The translations under genes and the position numbers were made by a program. A model generated the notes under the pieces. It did not search any database and was not told where the DNA came from. It was given only the letters and a program-made list of their open reading frames with translations. From Thermotomaculum hydrothermale (GTDB lineage Bacteria > Acidobacteriota > Holophagae > Thermotomaculales > Thermotomaculaceae), in assembly GCF_016592575.1 (NCBI RefSeq), contig NZ_AP017470.1, positions 2,180,501 to 2,244,500 of the forward strand: DNA of 64,000 nucleotides, in the 5' to 3' direction. Position 1 is the stretch's first letter. Every line of letters starts with the position of its first letter. Below, piece by piece: positions 24,959 through 33,416 of this stretch.

Positions 24959-25419
24959 TATTGAAGAGGCATTGCCTGAGAAACCTTTTTTGGGGGTTCC
25001 TGAGTGGGGGTTTTGGGTGTTGGATGTTGGGTACTGGGTGTTGGATACTGGGTGTTGGGTTTTTGGTTTTGAAGTTTTGTTTTTTTCTTTTTCGTGTTAA
25101 TCCCTATTGCTTTGTTTTTGGATTTAGGTTTAGGCTTTTTAGGTTTTAGTTTTTGGCTTGTTTTGTGTGTTTCTACCTTTTTTGTTTTGGCTTTTAGATT
25201 TGATGATTTACCTCCAGTTGAAAGAGCGGGTAATGTTGCTATTGATACCCTATAAACCTTTGGTTTTTTTGTTTCTTTATACCTTGAGTAACCTGCATAT
25301 AAGAATAGAAGCACAATGAAAAATGCGTGGATAAGCAGGGAAAATAGGGAGAATATCTTTGAGTCTTTTTCAATACTTTTTCTTTTTTCAATAAGGATGT
25401 TAATTGCTAATTTTGCCAT
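24958..25419 (-). CDS. TonB/TolA-like N-terminal anchor and Pro/Lys-rich linker (first half of a split gene)
   Basis: A 153-residue frame: cytoplasmic start, one transmembrane helix (about 23-42, FSLFSLLIHAFFIVLLFLYAG), then a Lys-rich linker and a Pro/Thr/Gln segment with repeated TPSTQHPTPKTPTQ. It ends in KKVSQAMPLQ without the C-terminal TonB domain. Position between tolR and tolB indicates the TolA role. An in-frame A_AAA_AAG heptamer (24991-24985) precedes the stop; a -1 slip there would continue into the C-terminal domain. It overlaps tolR by 20 nt. The linker DNA carries a heptanucleotide repeat (25012-25060). Confidence 0.8.
   Translation of the reverse strand: MAKLAINILIEKRKSIEKDSKIFSLFSLLIHAFFIVLLFLYAGYSRYKETKKPKVYRVSIATLPALSTGGKSSNLKAKTKKVETHKTSQKLKPKKPKPKSKNKAIGINTKKKKTKLQNQKPNTQYPTPSTQHPTPKTPTQEPPKKVSQAMPLQ
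25012..25060. repeat. degenerate heptanucleotide tandem repeat in the TonB/TolA linker
   Basis: On the plus strand seven 7-nt units in a row fit RYTGGRT or close variants: TTTGGGT, GTTGGAT, GTTGGGT, ACTGGGT, GTTGGAT, ACTGGGT, GTTGGGT. The last four form two 14-nt copies differing at one base. Seven is not a multiple of three, so gain or loss of one unit changes the reading frame of the linker. Confidence 0.8.
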
Positions 25420-25825
25420 TTTTTTCTTCTATCGGGTTGACCACAAGAGATACATTTTCAATGCCGTTTTTCTTTAACATGCCTAAAAGTTTAATAACCT
25501 TCCCATAGGGGACGGATTCGTCAGCCTGAAGGAATACCTCATTTTTAAGCTTTGCTATTTTTTTTATCTTTTCTTCAAAAATCCCCGGGTGAATTTCTTT
25601 GTCGTCAATAAAAATTTCCCCTTTTTTGGTCAGGGTAATAACAAGTTTGTTTGCTTCAATTGGTTTCCCTGCTGTTGTTTTAGGCAGGTTAATGTCTATC
25701 CCGCTTTTCATCATAGGGGCTGCAATCATAAAGATAATTAGCAAAACAAGTACAACATCAACTAACGGAGTAACATTGATTTCTGCAAGTTGTTTTCCCT
25801 TGTTGTTGTCAGGTGTTGCTCCCAT
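25400..25825 (-). CDS. tolR: TolR/ExbD-family biopolymer transport protein
   Basis: A 141-residue single-span membrane protein. The N-terminal AEINVTPLVDVVLVLLIIFMIAAPMM contains the conserved membrane Asp (in LVDVVLVL) that carries protons, and the periplasmic part has PYGKVIKLLGMLKKNGIENVSLV. With TolQ it forms the proton-driven motor that energises the TolA/TonB-like protein. It directly follows tolQ with no gap. ExbD is the alternative name; the adjacent tolB favours TolR. Confidence 0.92.
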   Translation of the reverse strand: MGATPDNNKGKQLAEINVTPLVDVVLVLLIIFMIAAPMMKSGIDINLPKTTAGKPIEANKLVITLTKKGEIFIDDKEIHPGIFEEKIKKIAKLKNEVFLQADESVPYGKVIKLLGMLKKNGIENVSLVVNPIEEKNGKISN

Positions 25826-26494
25826 TTATGAAAAATTCCTTTCCACTATGCCTAAGAATTCAAGGGTAAAATCCTCAATTTCAGCAGATATATCTTTAAT
25901 CTGGTTTACAAAGTGGTTGTATCCCCATAAAGCTGGGATTGCAACAATCAAACCTGCGGCAGTTGTTATTAAAGCTTCTGCAATACCCGGTGCTACTGCA
26001 ACCAAGGATGTGCTTTGGTGAACCCCTATTGCTTCAAATGCGTCTATAATCCCCCAAACAGTGCCAAACAACCCTACAAATGGGGCTGCTGCAGCGGTTG
26101 TTGCAAGAAAATTCAATGATTTTTCAAACCTTCCCACCTCGACAATCTTTGCCCTGTCTAAAACCCTTGCTATTGAATCAAGGCTTTTTATTTTAGGTTT
26201 CCCAACACTTGTTGGCTGGTTTTTTAGTTGAAAAGATAGCTCTGAAAAACCTGCAATAAACAACCCTGCCTGTGGGCTGTAAATAAAAGGCTTGCACGCT
26301 TCCCTTATTTCATTGAATTTGTTTGATGTCCTGAATATTTTTAAAAACTCCTTTGATTGTTTTCTTGCTTTTTTAAACTGCATTATTTTTTGAATTATTA
26401 TTTTCCATGAGCCAATCGATAGTATTAGAAGCACAAGAATAACAAGCCTTGAAACAATCCCTGATTGTTTGGCAATCTCAATTATATCTAACAT
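25826..26494 (-). CDS. tolQ: TolQ/ExbB-family proton channel protein
   Basis: A 222-residue MotA/TolQ/ExbB protein with three membrane helices: one near the N-terminus (LVILVLLILSIGSWKIIIQ) and two after residue 110 (ATTAAAAPFVGLFGTVWGIIDAF and ALITTAAGLIVAIPALWGYN). The FVGLFGTVWGI segment is the family signature. It begins 10 nt after coaD and is followed immediately by tolR. Confidence 0.92.
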   Translation of the reverse strand: MLDIIEIAKQSGIVSRLVILVLLILSIGSWKIIIQKIMQFKKARKQSKEFLKIFRTSNKFNEIREACKPFIYSPQAGLFIAGFSELSFQLKNQPTSVGKPKIKSLDSIARVLDRAKIVEVGRFEKSLNFLATTAAAAPFVGLFGTVWGIIDAFEAIGVHQSTSLVAVAPGIAEALITTAAGLIVAIPALWGYNHFVNQIKDISAEIEDFTLEFLGIVERNFS

Positions 26495-26504
26495 TTTATT
26501 CCCC

Positions 26505-26990
26505 TTATTTAAATTTTTCTTTTAATTTTTCAGCAACATGCTCAGGTACAAAATGTGATACATCCCCACCGAATAATGCAATTTCCCTTACAAGGTTTGC
26601 AGATAGATAGGAGTACCTTTCATCAGGCATCATAAAAACAGTATCAACATCTTTTAACAGCCTTCTATTTGTTAAAGCCATCTGAAATTCGTATTCAAAG
26701 TCTGAAATAGCCCTTATTCCCCTTAGTATTGCTTTTGCATTTATCTTTTTAACGTAATCTACAAGTAGCCCAGAGAAACTTGAAATTTCTATCTTTTCCT
26801 GGGGGAATGTTTTCAAGGATTCTCTTATCATTTCAAGCCTTTCTTCCACTGTGAATAAAGGCTGTTTTTTGGGGTTAATAAGTATTGCAACAACAACTTT
26901 GTCAAACAGGTTTATTCCTCTCTCAATTATGTCAATATGTCCGTAGGTTATAGGGTCAAATGAACCAGGGTAAACAGCTTTAACACACAT
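26505..26990 (-). CDS. coaD: phosphopantetheine adenylyltransferase
   Basis: A 161-residue nucleotidyltransferase that makes dephospho-CoA from 4'-phosphopantetheine and ATP. The start has YPGSFDPITYGHIDIIERG with the (T/H)xGH nucleotidyltransferase motif, and the C-terminal third has the second signature YSYLSANLVREIALFGGDVSHFVP. Length is standard. The ATG overlaps the stop of the upstream SPFH gene (TAATG). Placement between SPFH and tol genes is unusual but says nothing about function. Confidence 0.96.
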   Translation of the reverse strand: MCVKAVYPGSFDPITYGHIDIIERGINLFDKVVVAILINPKKQPLFTVEERLEMIRESLKTFPQEKIEISSFSGLLVDYVKKINAKAILRGIRAISDFEYEFQMALTNRRLLKDVDTVFMMPDERYSYLSANLVREIALFGGDVSHFVPEHVAEKLKEKFK

Positions 26991-28114
26991 TAATCAGCCT
27001 TCTCCTTTTTAGTTTCTTTTTCAATATCTTTTTTGTCTTCATTTTTCTTATCTGATTTAATTTCTTTTTCTTGTTTAATAATCTTTTTCTCTTCTATTTT
27101 TTTTATCACCTTGTTTGCTGCAAGGTTTGAAAGCAGAGAGTTTATGTCAACAAATGAAACTGTTCCGTTGTCTGAAACAGGTATAATGGTAATCTCTTTC
27201 CCTTTCAGGCTTTCTAATAGCCTTTTTGCTACAAGGTTTTCTCCTCCACTTCCGCTTAAAGCTTTGTTTAATTCAGTTAAGGCATTGGCCTCTGCTTTTT
27301 TAAGGGCATAGAGGGCTTCTGCATTTTTCTGTGCAGCGTAAAGTATTGCATCCCCTTTAAGTTTTGCCTGCTCTAATTCTCCTTTAGCCTTCTCAACTAC
27401 CTTGTTAGCTTCAGCTTTAGCTTCAAATTGTTTTCTCTTTGCATCTTCCATTGCAGCCTTTGTTAATGCTATGTATTCAAGTGTTTTTTGCTCATAAACC
27501 TTTCTCTGTTCAATAGCGCTCTGGTACCTTTCGTTAAATCTGTAATCTTTTAAAAGTATGTCTGTTATCTTAAGCCCTATTTTTTCAAGCCTTTTGTTCA
27601 GGAATTTTTTCGTTTCTTCCACAGCCTTTTGCCTTTTTTTTGCCTCGTAAAACTCTTCACTTGTGAGTTTTCCTAAGAAAAACCTCAGTGCAGCCCTTGT
27701 TTCAGGCTTAATTATGTTTGTCTGAATTTTTGAGGTGTCTTCCCCAACTTCTTTCACGCAGAGAAAGGCTTTTTCAGGTATTACCTTCCAGGTTACTATT
27801 AAATCTACCCATACATCGTTTCCACCTGATGTTTTTAGTTTTAAATCATTGCCAACCCAGGTTTCCCCGCTTTTTTTATGGGCAACCATATCAAGCCTTT
27901 GCTCTGTTTTCTTTACCTTTGCAAAGCCTGTAAACGGGGGAAAGAAAAAGTGATACCCTGTGCCGTAAGCCTTATCAACAACCCCTGTTTCCCCGAATGG
28001 GTTAAGGTAAACTATTTTTACTCCCACCTCATTTGTATCAACATGAATTGTGCATGTGTAAAAGTAAAGCCCCAAAAAACCTAAAACTATTAATATCCAT
28101 ATGGCTTTTCTCAT
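26990..28114 (-). CDS. SPFH/prohibitin-domain membrane protein (HflC-like)
   Basis: A 374-residue protein with an N-terminal membrane helix (about 5-20), an SPFH/band 7 domain (about 22-230) with GVKIVYLNPFGETGVVDKAYGTGYHFFFPPF, a long Ala/Glu/Lys coiled coil (about 215-290), and a very lysine- and glutamate-rich tail. It overlaps a second SPFH gene by 4 nt. Paired SPFH proteins such as HflK/HflC build cage-like complexes around the FtsH protease, so this pair could do the same. The charged tail is not part of the standard family. Confidence 0.8.
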   Translation of the reverse strand: MRKAIWILIVLGFLGLYFYTCTIHVDTNEVGVKIVYLNPFGETGVVDKAYGTGYHFFFPPFTGFAKVKKTEQRLDMVAHKKSGETWVGNDLKLKTSGGNDVWVDLIVTWKVIPEKAFLCVKEVGEDTSKIQTNIIKPETRAALRFFLGKLTSEEFYEAKKRQKAVEETKKFLNKRLEKIGLKITDILLKDYRFNERYQSAIEQRKVYEQKTLEYIALTKAAMEDAKRKQFEAKAEANKVVEKAKGELEQAKLKGDAILYAAQKNAEALYALKKAEANALTELNKALSGSGGENLVAKRLLESLKGKEITIIPVSDNGTVSFVDINSLLSNLAANKVIKKIEEKKIIKQEKEIKSDKKNEDKKDIEKETKKEKAD

Positions 28115-29115
28115 TTTTTCACCCCGCTTAATTTAAGTAATGAGTTTACATCAAGGGGGTTAACTCCGTTTTTCCCGCCTGATTGAATTATTATTTTATC
28201 CAATCCCTTTAGCACTTCCGCCATTTCAAGCCCTACTATGTTTTTGCCTCCCTGTCCTGTAAATGCTTTTTGAATAAGCGCGTCTCCCTTTGCCTTTGCA
28301 GTTTCTATCTCTTTTTTCGCTTCAGCCTGTTTTAGTTTTAAATAGTTATCAGCGTCTGCTTTGATTTTTTTTGCTTCAGCGTTTCCCCTTTCTAATTCAA
28401 TGTTTGCAAGGGCATCTCCGTAAGCCTCAGTCTTTTTTAATTCAGCATACCTTTTAGCAGCTTCAGTTTTTACTTTGTTTAGAAGTTTAATCTGGTCTGC
28501 AATCTTTTTCTCTTTAATTGCGTTTTCATATTCTTCTGAGTAAAAATAGTCTCTAACAAGTATATTGACAGCTTTTATTCCGTTTGGTTTTAGCCTGTTA
28601 TTTAATTCGCTTAGTGCTTCTTTTACCTTTGCTTCCCTTATTTCAGGATTGAAAAAATCTTCTGCCTTTAATTCTCCTAATTTTGCTTTTACAACACTTA
28701 TAAATTCAGGCCTGACCTTTTTTTCAATATAATTGTGCCCTAAAGTTGCAAGAAGTTTATGTGCATTATCTTCGTCGACTTGAAAAAGTAAGGTTGCATC
28801 AACATAAACAAATGTACCGTCACTGGTTTGTACATAGATGTTTTGGTCATTTTTCTTTCTCTTTAAATTTTCAGGAGCAACAAAGTCTAATTTTTGAATC
28901 CTTGCATTAAAAATATCAAGTTTTTCAGCTAAAGGAATTACAAGATGCAATCCTGTTTTTAATGTTTTTTTGCTTATGCCTCTTTTACCTGTTATTGGCA
29001 ATAACCTTGTTTTAACCCCAACTTCCCCTACCTTTACCTGTTTAAAGGAAAAGTAGCAAAAAGGTATCAGTATTATTAAAAGCACTATTATTATTACGCT
29101 TAGAGCCTTACCCAT
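28111..29115 (-). CDS. SPFH/prohibitin-domain membrane protein (HflK-like)
   Basis: A 334-residue protein with an N-terminal membrane anchor (about 5-25), SPFH domain (VKVGEVGVKTRLLPITGKRG through about 215), a coiled coil rich in Ala, Glu and Lys (about 200-280) and a short C-terminal tail. It overlaps recN by 8 nt upstream and its paralogue by 4 nt downstream. It is probably the partner of the following protein in a hetero-oligomeric membrane scaffold. HflK versus HflC cannot be assigned with certainty. Confidence 0.8.
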   Translation of the reverse strand: MGKALSVIIIVLLIILIPFCYFSFKQVKVGEVGVKTRLLPITGKRGISKKTLKTGLHLVIPLAEKLDIFNARIQKLDFVAPENLKRKKNDQNIYVQTSDGTFVYVDATLLFQVDEDNAHKLLATLGHNYIEKKVRPEFISVVKAKLGELKAEDFFNPEIREAKVKEALSELNNRLKPNGIKAVNILVRDYFYSEEYENAIKEKKIADQIKLLNKVKTEAAKRYAELKKTEAYGDALANIELERGNAEAKKIKADADNYLKLKQAEAKKEIETAKAKGDALIQKAFTGQGGKNIVGLEMAEVLKGLDKIIIQSGGKNGVNPLDVNSLLKLSGVKK

Positions 29116-30796
29116 TTATTCCCCCTAAAAGTTCTTTTGCATGGTTTAAAGAGGTTTTTGAAAACCTGTCTCCCCCTAACATTCTTGCTATTTCTTTTAC
29201 CCTGTCTTCCTTATTTAGTAATTTTATCATTGTTTTAGTTCTACCTTCAAATACTATCTTTTCAATGTAAAAGTGGTTATCTGCTTTTGATGCAATTTGT
29301 GCAAGGTGGGTAACGCAAAGCACCTGCCTGTTCTGGGAGAGTTTTTTTAGTTTTTCGCCGATATAAAATGCCGTTTCTCCCCCTATTCCTGTATCTATTT
29401 CGTCAAAAACAGTTAATTTGTTTACATCTTCGTGAGTTAAAACCTTTATTGCAAGCATTACCCTTGACAATTCTCCCCCTGATGCAATTTTTGCAAGTGG
29501 CTTTGGCTCTTCCCCTATATTTGGTGATATAAATATTTCTCCAGAGTCAATACCGTTTTCACCTGTGTTAAAGTTTAAAATCTCTTCTTCTTTTTCAGGG
29601 ATATTTTTTGAGCTTATTCTAAAATCTATTACAACATTTTCCATTGCAAGTTGTTTTAATTCTTCGGTAAGTTTTTTTTCAAATTTCTTTGCTGTTAATT
29701 TTCTCTTTTTGCTTAATTCAACTGCTAATTCAAGATACTTTTTTGTTTCCTCTATAACTCTTTGCCTTTGCTCTTTTAGTTTAAAGTTTAACTCTTCCAG
29801 GGTTGATAGTTCTTCTTCTGCATTTTTTAAAAATTCCATTATTTCTTCATAGCTGTCTCCGTATTTGTTTTGAATTTTTTCTATCTGGTAAAGCCTGTTT
29901 TCTATCTGGTCAAGGGATAAATCTTCACTTTCAAGGGAATAGGTGATTTCTCCTAATTCTAAATCAATTTCTTTGAGATTGTTGAGAAAGTTGCTTATCT
30001 CTTCTGAATACACTTTCAGGTTTTCTCTGTAGCCTGCAAGTGATTCAATTGCCCTTTGAAGATTTTTTATTTGTTCAAAAAGGGATGGTTCACTGTTTAG
30101 TATTTCACTGGCAATGTCAATGTTTTCTTTTATCTTTTCAATGTTTTTTAAGAATTTCTTTTTCTCTGTTAATTCTTCTATCTCATTTTCTTTTAAATTA
30201 AGCTCTTTAATCTCAGATATCTGGAATTTAAGCATATCTATTCTCTGATTTTTTTCTTTTTCACTAATATTTAGTTTTTTTAATTTTTCTTTTTCTTTCA
30301 TTACCTTTTGATGCTGGATATTTACTTTTTGTAGCAAACTGGAATGGCTACCAAAAATGTCAAGGTAATTTAAGTGATTTTCAGTGTTTAACAATTGTAT
30401 CTGGTCGTTTTGAGAGTGTATCTCAACAAGTTTTTTCCCAATCTCTTCAAGGAATGAAAGGGTTGTAAGTCTGTCGTTTAAAAAAACCCTGTTTTTTCCA
30501 TTCTTTAAAATTACCCTCTTTACAGTTAAACTTCCGTCAGTTTCTATGTCCATTTGTTTCAACATATTGACAGTTTCTTCTGACAGGTTTTCAAATATTC
30601 CCTCAACAACCGCCTTGTCTTCTCCAGTTCTAATTAATTCTCTATAAGCCCTTGCACCTGAAAGTAGTGCTATTGCATCTACAACTATTGATTTTCCTGC
30701 TCCTGTTTCCCCTGTTAACACGGTAAACCCTTCCGGGATTTCAAGAGAAATGTCATCGGCTATGGCAAGGTTTTGAATTTTGAGAAAACTTAGCAT
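29108..30796 (-). CDS. recN: DNA repair protein RecN
   Basis: A 562-residue SMC-like ATPase, standard RecN length. The N-terminal Walker A is GETGAGKSIVVDAI (about 30-43). A long antiparallel coiled coil spans about 150-370, interrupted near the middle by a hinge-like break. The C-terminal ABC signature is ASGGELSRVMLAIK and the Walker B is LTVFDEIDTGIGGETA. RecN acts early in double-strand break repair. It abuts the upstream histidine kinase gene with no gap. Confidence 0.96.
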   Translation of the reverse strand: MLSFLKIQNLAIADDISLEIPEGFTVLTGETGAGKSIVVDAIALLSGARAYRELIRTGEDKAVVEGIFENLSEETVNMLKQMDIETDGSLTVKRVILKNGKNRVFLNDRLTTLSFLEEIGKKLVEIHSQNDQIQLLNTENHLNYLDIFGSHSSLLQKVNIQHQKVMKEKEKLKKLNISEKEKNQRIDMLKFQISEIKELNLKENEIEELTEKKKFLKNIEKIKENIDIASEILNSEPSLFEQIKNLQRAIESLAGYRENLKVYSEEISNFLNNLKEIDLELGEITYSLESEDLSLDQIENRLYQIEKIQNKYGDSYEEIMEFLKNAEEELSTLEELNFKLKEQRQRVIEETKKYLELAVELSKKRKLTAKKFEKKLTEELKQLAMENVVIDFRISSKNIPEKEEEILNFNTGENGIDSGEIFISPNIGEEPKPLAKIASGGELSRVMLAIKVLTHEDVNKLTVFDEIDTGIGGETAFYIGEKLKKLSQNRQVLCVTHLAQIASKADNHFYIEKIVFEGRTKTMIKLLNKEDRVKEIARMLGGDRFSKTSLNHAKELLGGING

Positions 30797-32245
30797 TTAT
30801 CCCTCCGTTGGAAAGCAAAGTGAAACAGTTGTGCCTTTGCCTTCCCGGGAAGTTATTTTTATTTCTCCACCGTGTTCCTTCATTATCTGATAGGTTATAT
30901 GCATCCCCAATCCACTTCCTGTTGCCTTTGTAGTGTAAAATGGCTCAAATATCTTATCAAGTTTGTCTTCAGGTATTCCGCTTCCACTATCTTTTATGTA
31001 CAGGCATAGTCTTTTCTTTTCTCTGTAATTCCTTGTAAAAACTTCTATTTTGCCATCGTTTCCTATTGCCTCTATTGCATTTTTGATTATGTTTAAAATA
31101 GCCCTTCGAGCCTGATTGTAGTCAACAGGGATTAGAGGTATGTTTTGTTTGTGATGAACAAACTTAATCCTTGCTGTTATAAGAAGGTTTTTTAATGAAT
31201 TGTATATGTCTTCAACAATTGAATGAAGGTTTTCCTTTGATTTTTTTAAAACAGGCATTCTTACAAATGAGAGGTAATCGTCTGTTATATTGTTTATGTG
31301 GGATACTTCTGATGTGATAGTTTTTATTAATGATGTTAATTCCATCTTTTTAGGTTTATCTAAATCTATTTCCTCTATTTCTTCTTCAAGCAATTCAAGG
31401 TTTAAAGAGATTGAGGCAAGTGGGTTTCTTATTTCGTGTGCAACCTGAGATGCCATTCTCCCTACAATTGAAAGCCTTTCAGATTGAATTAATTTTTGTT
31501 GCATTTTTTCCTGTTCGGTAATATCCCTTACTATTGCTGAAAAACCAAATATTCTCCCCTCTAAATCCCTTATTGCGCTTCTTGTTATGTTTACCTTGAT
31601 TATTTCTCCGTCTTTTCTCTTTCTTTCTGTAATGTAATTTTTCAAATACCCTTTTTTTAGCGCTTCTTTTATTATTTTTTCAGATTCATTTTCCTTTTTT
31701 AATTTTTCAGGGATTAGTATATCTATGTGTTTTCCTAAAACTTCATCTGCTGTGTAGCCGTAAATCTCTTCAGCCCCTTTGTTCCAGAGGAATATTTTGT
31801 TTTCAAGGGTAATCCCAAGAATTGCATCAGCAGAGTCGTTTAGTATGTTTTTCAGGTAGAGCGTTGTTTCCTTAGCCTTTTCTTCAAGGATTTTCTTCTT
31901 TGTTACATCTTTGAAAAATATCAAATACCCTTCTGTTTCTCTGTCTTTGAGGGGGGTGACATTTACATCCACCCAGATGTTTTTTATCTCTTCACTTATT
32001 ATCTTTGTTTCATACCCTTCAATTCCGTTTTTGTTTTTTTCAATAAGTTTTACAATTTTGTTGAACTCGTTTTTTCCATTTTTGAGTATTTCCCATACGA
32101 AAAGAGGGTTGTTGCGTGGAAATTTTAATCCTATAACCTCTTTGGCCTTTTTATTTATGTAGATTATTTTTCCATTTATGTCTGTTTCTAAAATGCCAAT
32201 ATTTGTGTTTTCAAGTATTTTTTTAAACTTGTCAATATGTTCCAT
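30797..32245 (-). CDS. PAS-PAS sensor histidine kinase
   Basis: A 482-residue kinase with no membrane helix, so cytoplasmic sensing is likely. It has two PAS domains (about 8-120 and 135-250), the phosphorylated His in VAHEIRNPLASISLNLELL (HisKA), and an HATPase domain with NIIKNAIEAIG (N box), DSGSGIPEDKLDKIFEPF (G1/F) and GSGLGMHI (G2). It resembles NtrB/AtoS-type kinases. No response regulator is adjacent, so it is an orphan within this window. The ATG at 32245 overlaps the upstream gene by 14 nt; a TTG eight codons earlier is less likely. Confidence 0.9.
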   Translation of the reverse strand: MEHIDKFKKILENTNIGILETDINGKIIYINKKAKEVIGLKFPRNNPLFVWEILKNGKNEFNKIVKLIEKNKNGIEGYETKIISEEIKNIWVDVNVTPLKDRETEGYLIFFKDVTKKKILEEKAKETTLYLKNILNDSADAILGITLENKIFLWNKGAEEIYGYTADEVLGKHIDILIPEKLKKENESEKIIKEALKKGYLKNYITERKRKDGEIIKVNITRSAIRDLEGRIFGFSAIVRDITEQEKMQQKLIQSERLSIVGRMASQVAHEIRNPLASISLNLELLEEEIEEIDLDKPKKMELTSLIKTITSEVSHINNITDDYLSFVRMPVLKKSKENLHSIVEDIYNSLKNLLITARIKFVHHKQNIPLIPVDYNQARRAILNIIKNAIEAIGNDGKIEVFTRNYREKKRLCLYIKDSGSGIPEDKLDKIFEPFYTTKATGSGLGMHITYQIMKEHGGEIKITSREGKGTTVSLCFPTEG

Positions 32246-33416
32246 AGTATAGATCCCTGACAAAAACAAAGTTTACCTTTTTGTCAAGTTTAGGCATTTC
32301 TTTTGATAAAACATTAATTGTTGTTGGGTAATTGTGCCCAATTGCAATTGCGTAGCCATGCTCATATGCCTTTTTAACAGTTTCTTCTAACTGTTTTTTT
32401 ATGTGAGAATATTCTATTACATTGTCCAGAAAAACATCCCTTGAAAGAACTTTTATCCCAAGTTTTTTAGCCTCTTCTTCAACCACTGTGTGAGGGGTTG
32501 TCCTTGAATCTAAAAAGAATTTCCCGTGTTTTTCAGCGTATGATAGAAAAACCCTTACCGCAAATCGGGACTGTGTAATTGCAGACCCCATATGGTTATT
32601 AAACCCTTCGGCAAAAACAATGTTTGAAAAGGCATTGTTAAGTTTTTGTAAAATCTCTTTTTTTCTATCAGTTTTAAATATTGCACCTGGGCCAGGGTCT
32701 GCTTTTGGATAGCTGATAGGTTCCATAGGCATGTGAAGTATTACTCTGTAACCTTTCCCGTTTGCAAGGTAAGCGCATCTTTTTGAATAAGTTCTGAATG
32801 GAAGTACTGCAAATGTTATGGGGTAGGGGATTGTAAGGGCTTTTTCAAAAGATTCCATATGACCAATTCCACAATCGTCTATAACAATTGCGACGAGAGG
32901 TTGTCCTTTGATTTTAATCCTTTTTTTATACTTTCTTTGTTTTGCAGTTTCTTTCGGTAATGGCTCTTCATACATATACTTTTGCTTTGTTTTCTTTTTA
33001 ATTTTAGGTTTTCTTGTTTTTTGTTTCAGGGTGATGAGAATTTTTGATATCTCTTTCCCGCTATCAACCTTTAAAAGTATCTTATTCTTTGTATCTATTT
33101 CTTTTATTTTAAAATTTGATGGGATTTGTTTTCTAAGGTTTTTTAAAAAACCTCTTTTTGATTTAAGTGGAATATTAACCTTGTAAACAATGTTTGCCTT
33201 TTCGTCAAAGGTTTTTTCAACAACAGGCTTTGAGTTTAAGGTTTTGTGGTACGCGTTTTTAATAGCCTGCTCAACACTCTTACTTCTATTTGGAGAGTTA
33301 AAAAGAAAGTATAAAAATATCCCGATAATTACTATTGCAAAAATTGCAGATGTCCATTTTAGTATAGACAGGTTCTTTTTTTTTCTTCTTTTAGGCCGCC
33401 TTTTTTTCGTCGCCAT
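32232..33416 (-). CDS. divergent polysaccharide deacetylase (YibQ/DUF610 family)
   Basis: A 394-residue protein with a basic N-terminus, one membrane anchor (about 22-40), a charged spacer and a periplasmic NodB-like domain from about residue 175. That domain has AIVIDDCGIGH, LPFRTYSKRCA, ILHMPMEP, FNNHMGSAITQ and FFLDSRTTPH. These match the divergent deacetylase family often found next to envC and ctpA, as here. The envelope substrate has not been established for the family. It overlaps the S41 peptidase-like gene by 26 nt. Confidence 0.88.
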   Translation of the reverse strand: MATKKRRPKRRKKKNLSILKWTSAIFAIVIIGIFLYFLFNSPNRSKSVEQAIKNAYHKTLNSKPVVEKTFDEKANIVYKVNIPLKSKRGFLKNLRKQIPSNFKIKEIDTKNKILLKVDSGKEISKILITLKQKTRKPKIKKKTKQKYMYEEPLPKETAKQRKYKKRIKIKGQPLVAIVIDDCGIGHMESFEKALTIPYPITFAVLPFRTYSKRCAYLANGKGYRVILHMPMEPISYPKADPGPGAIFKTDRKKEILQKLNNAFSNIVFAEGFNNHMGSAITQSRFAVRVFLSYAEKHGKFFLDSRTTPHTVVEEEAKKLGIKVLSRDVFLDNVIEYSHIKKQLEETVKKAYEHGYAIAIGHNYPTTINVLSKEMPKLDKKVNFVFVRDLYYGTY

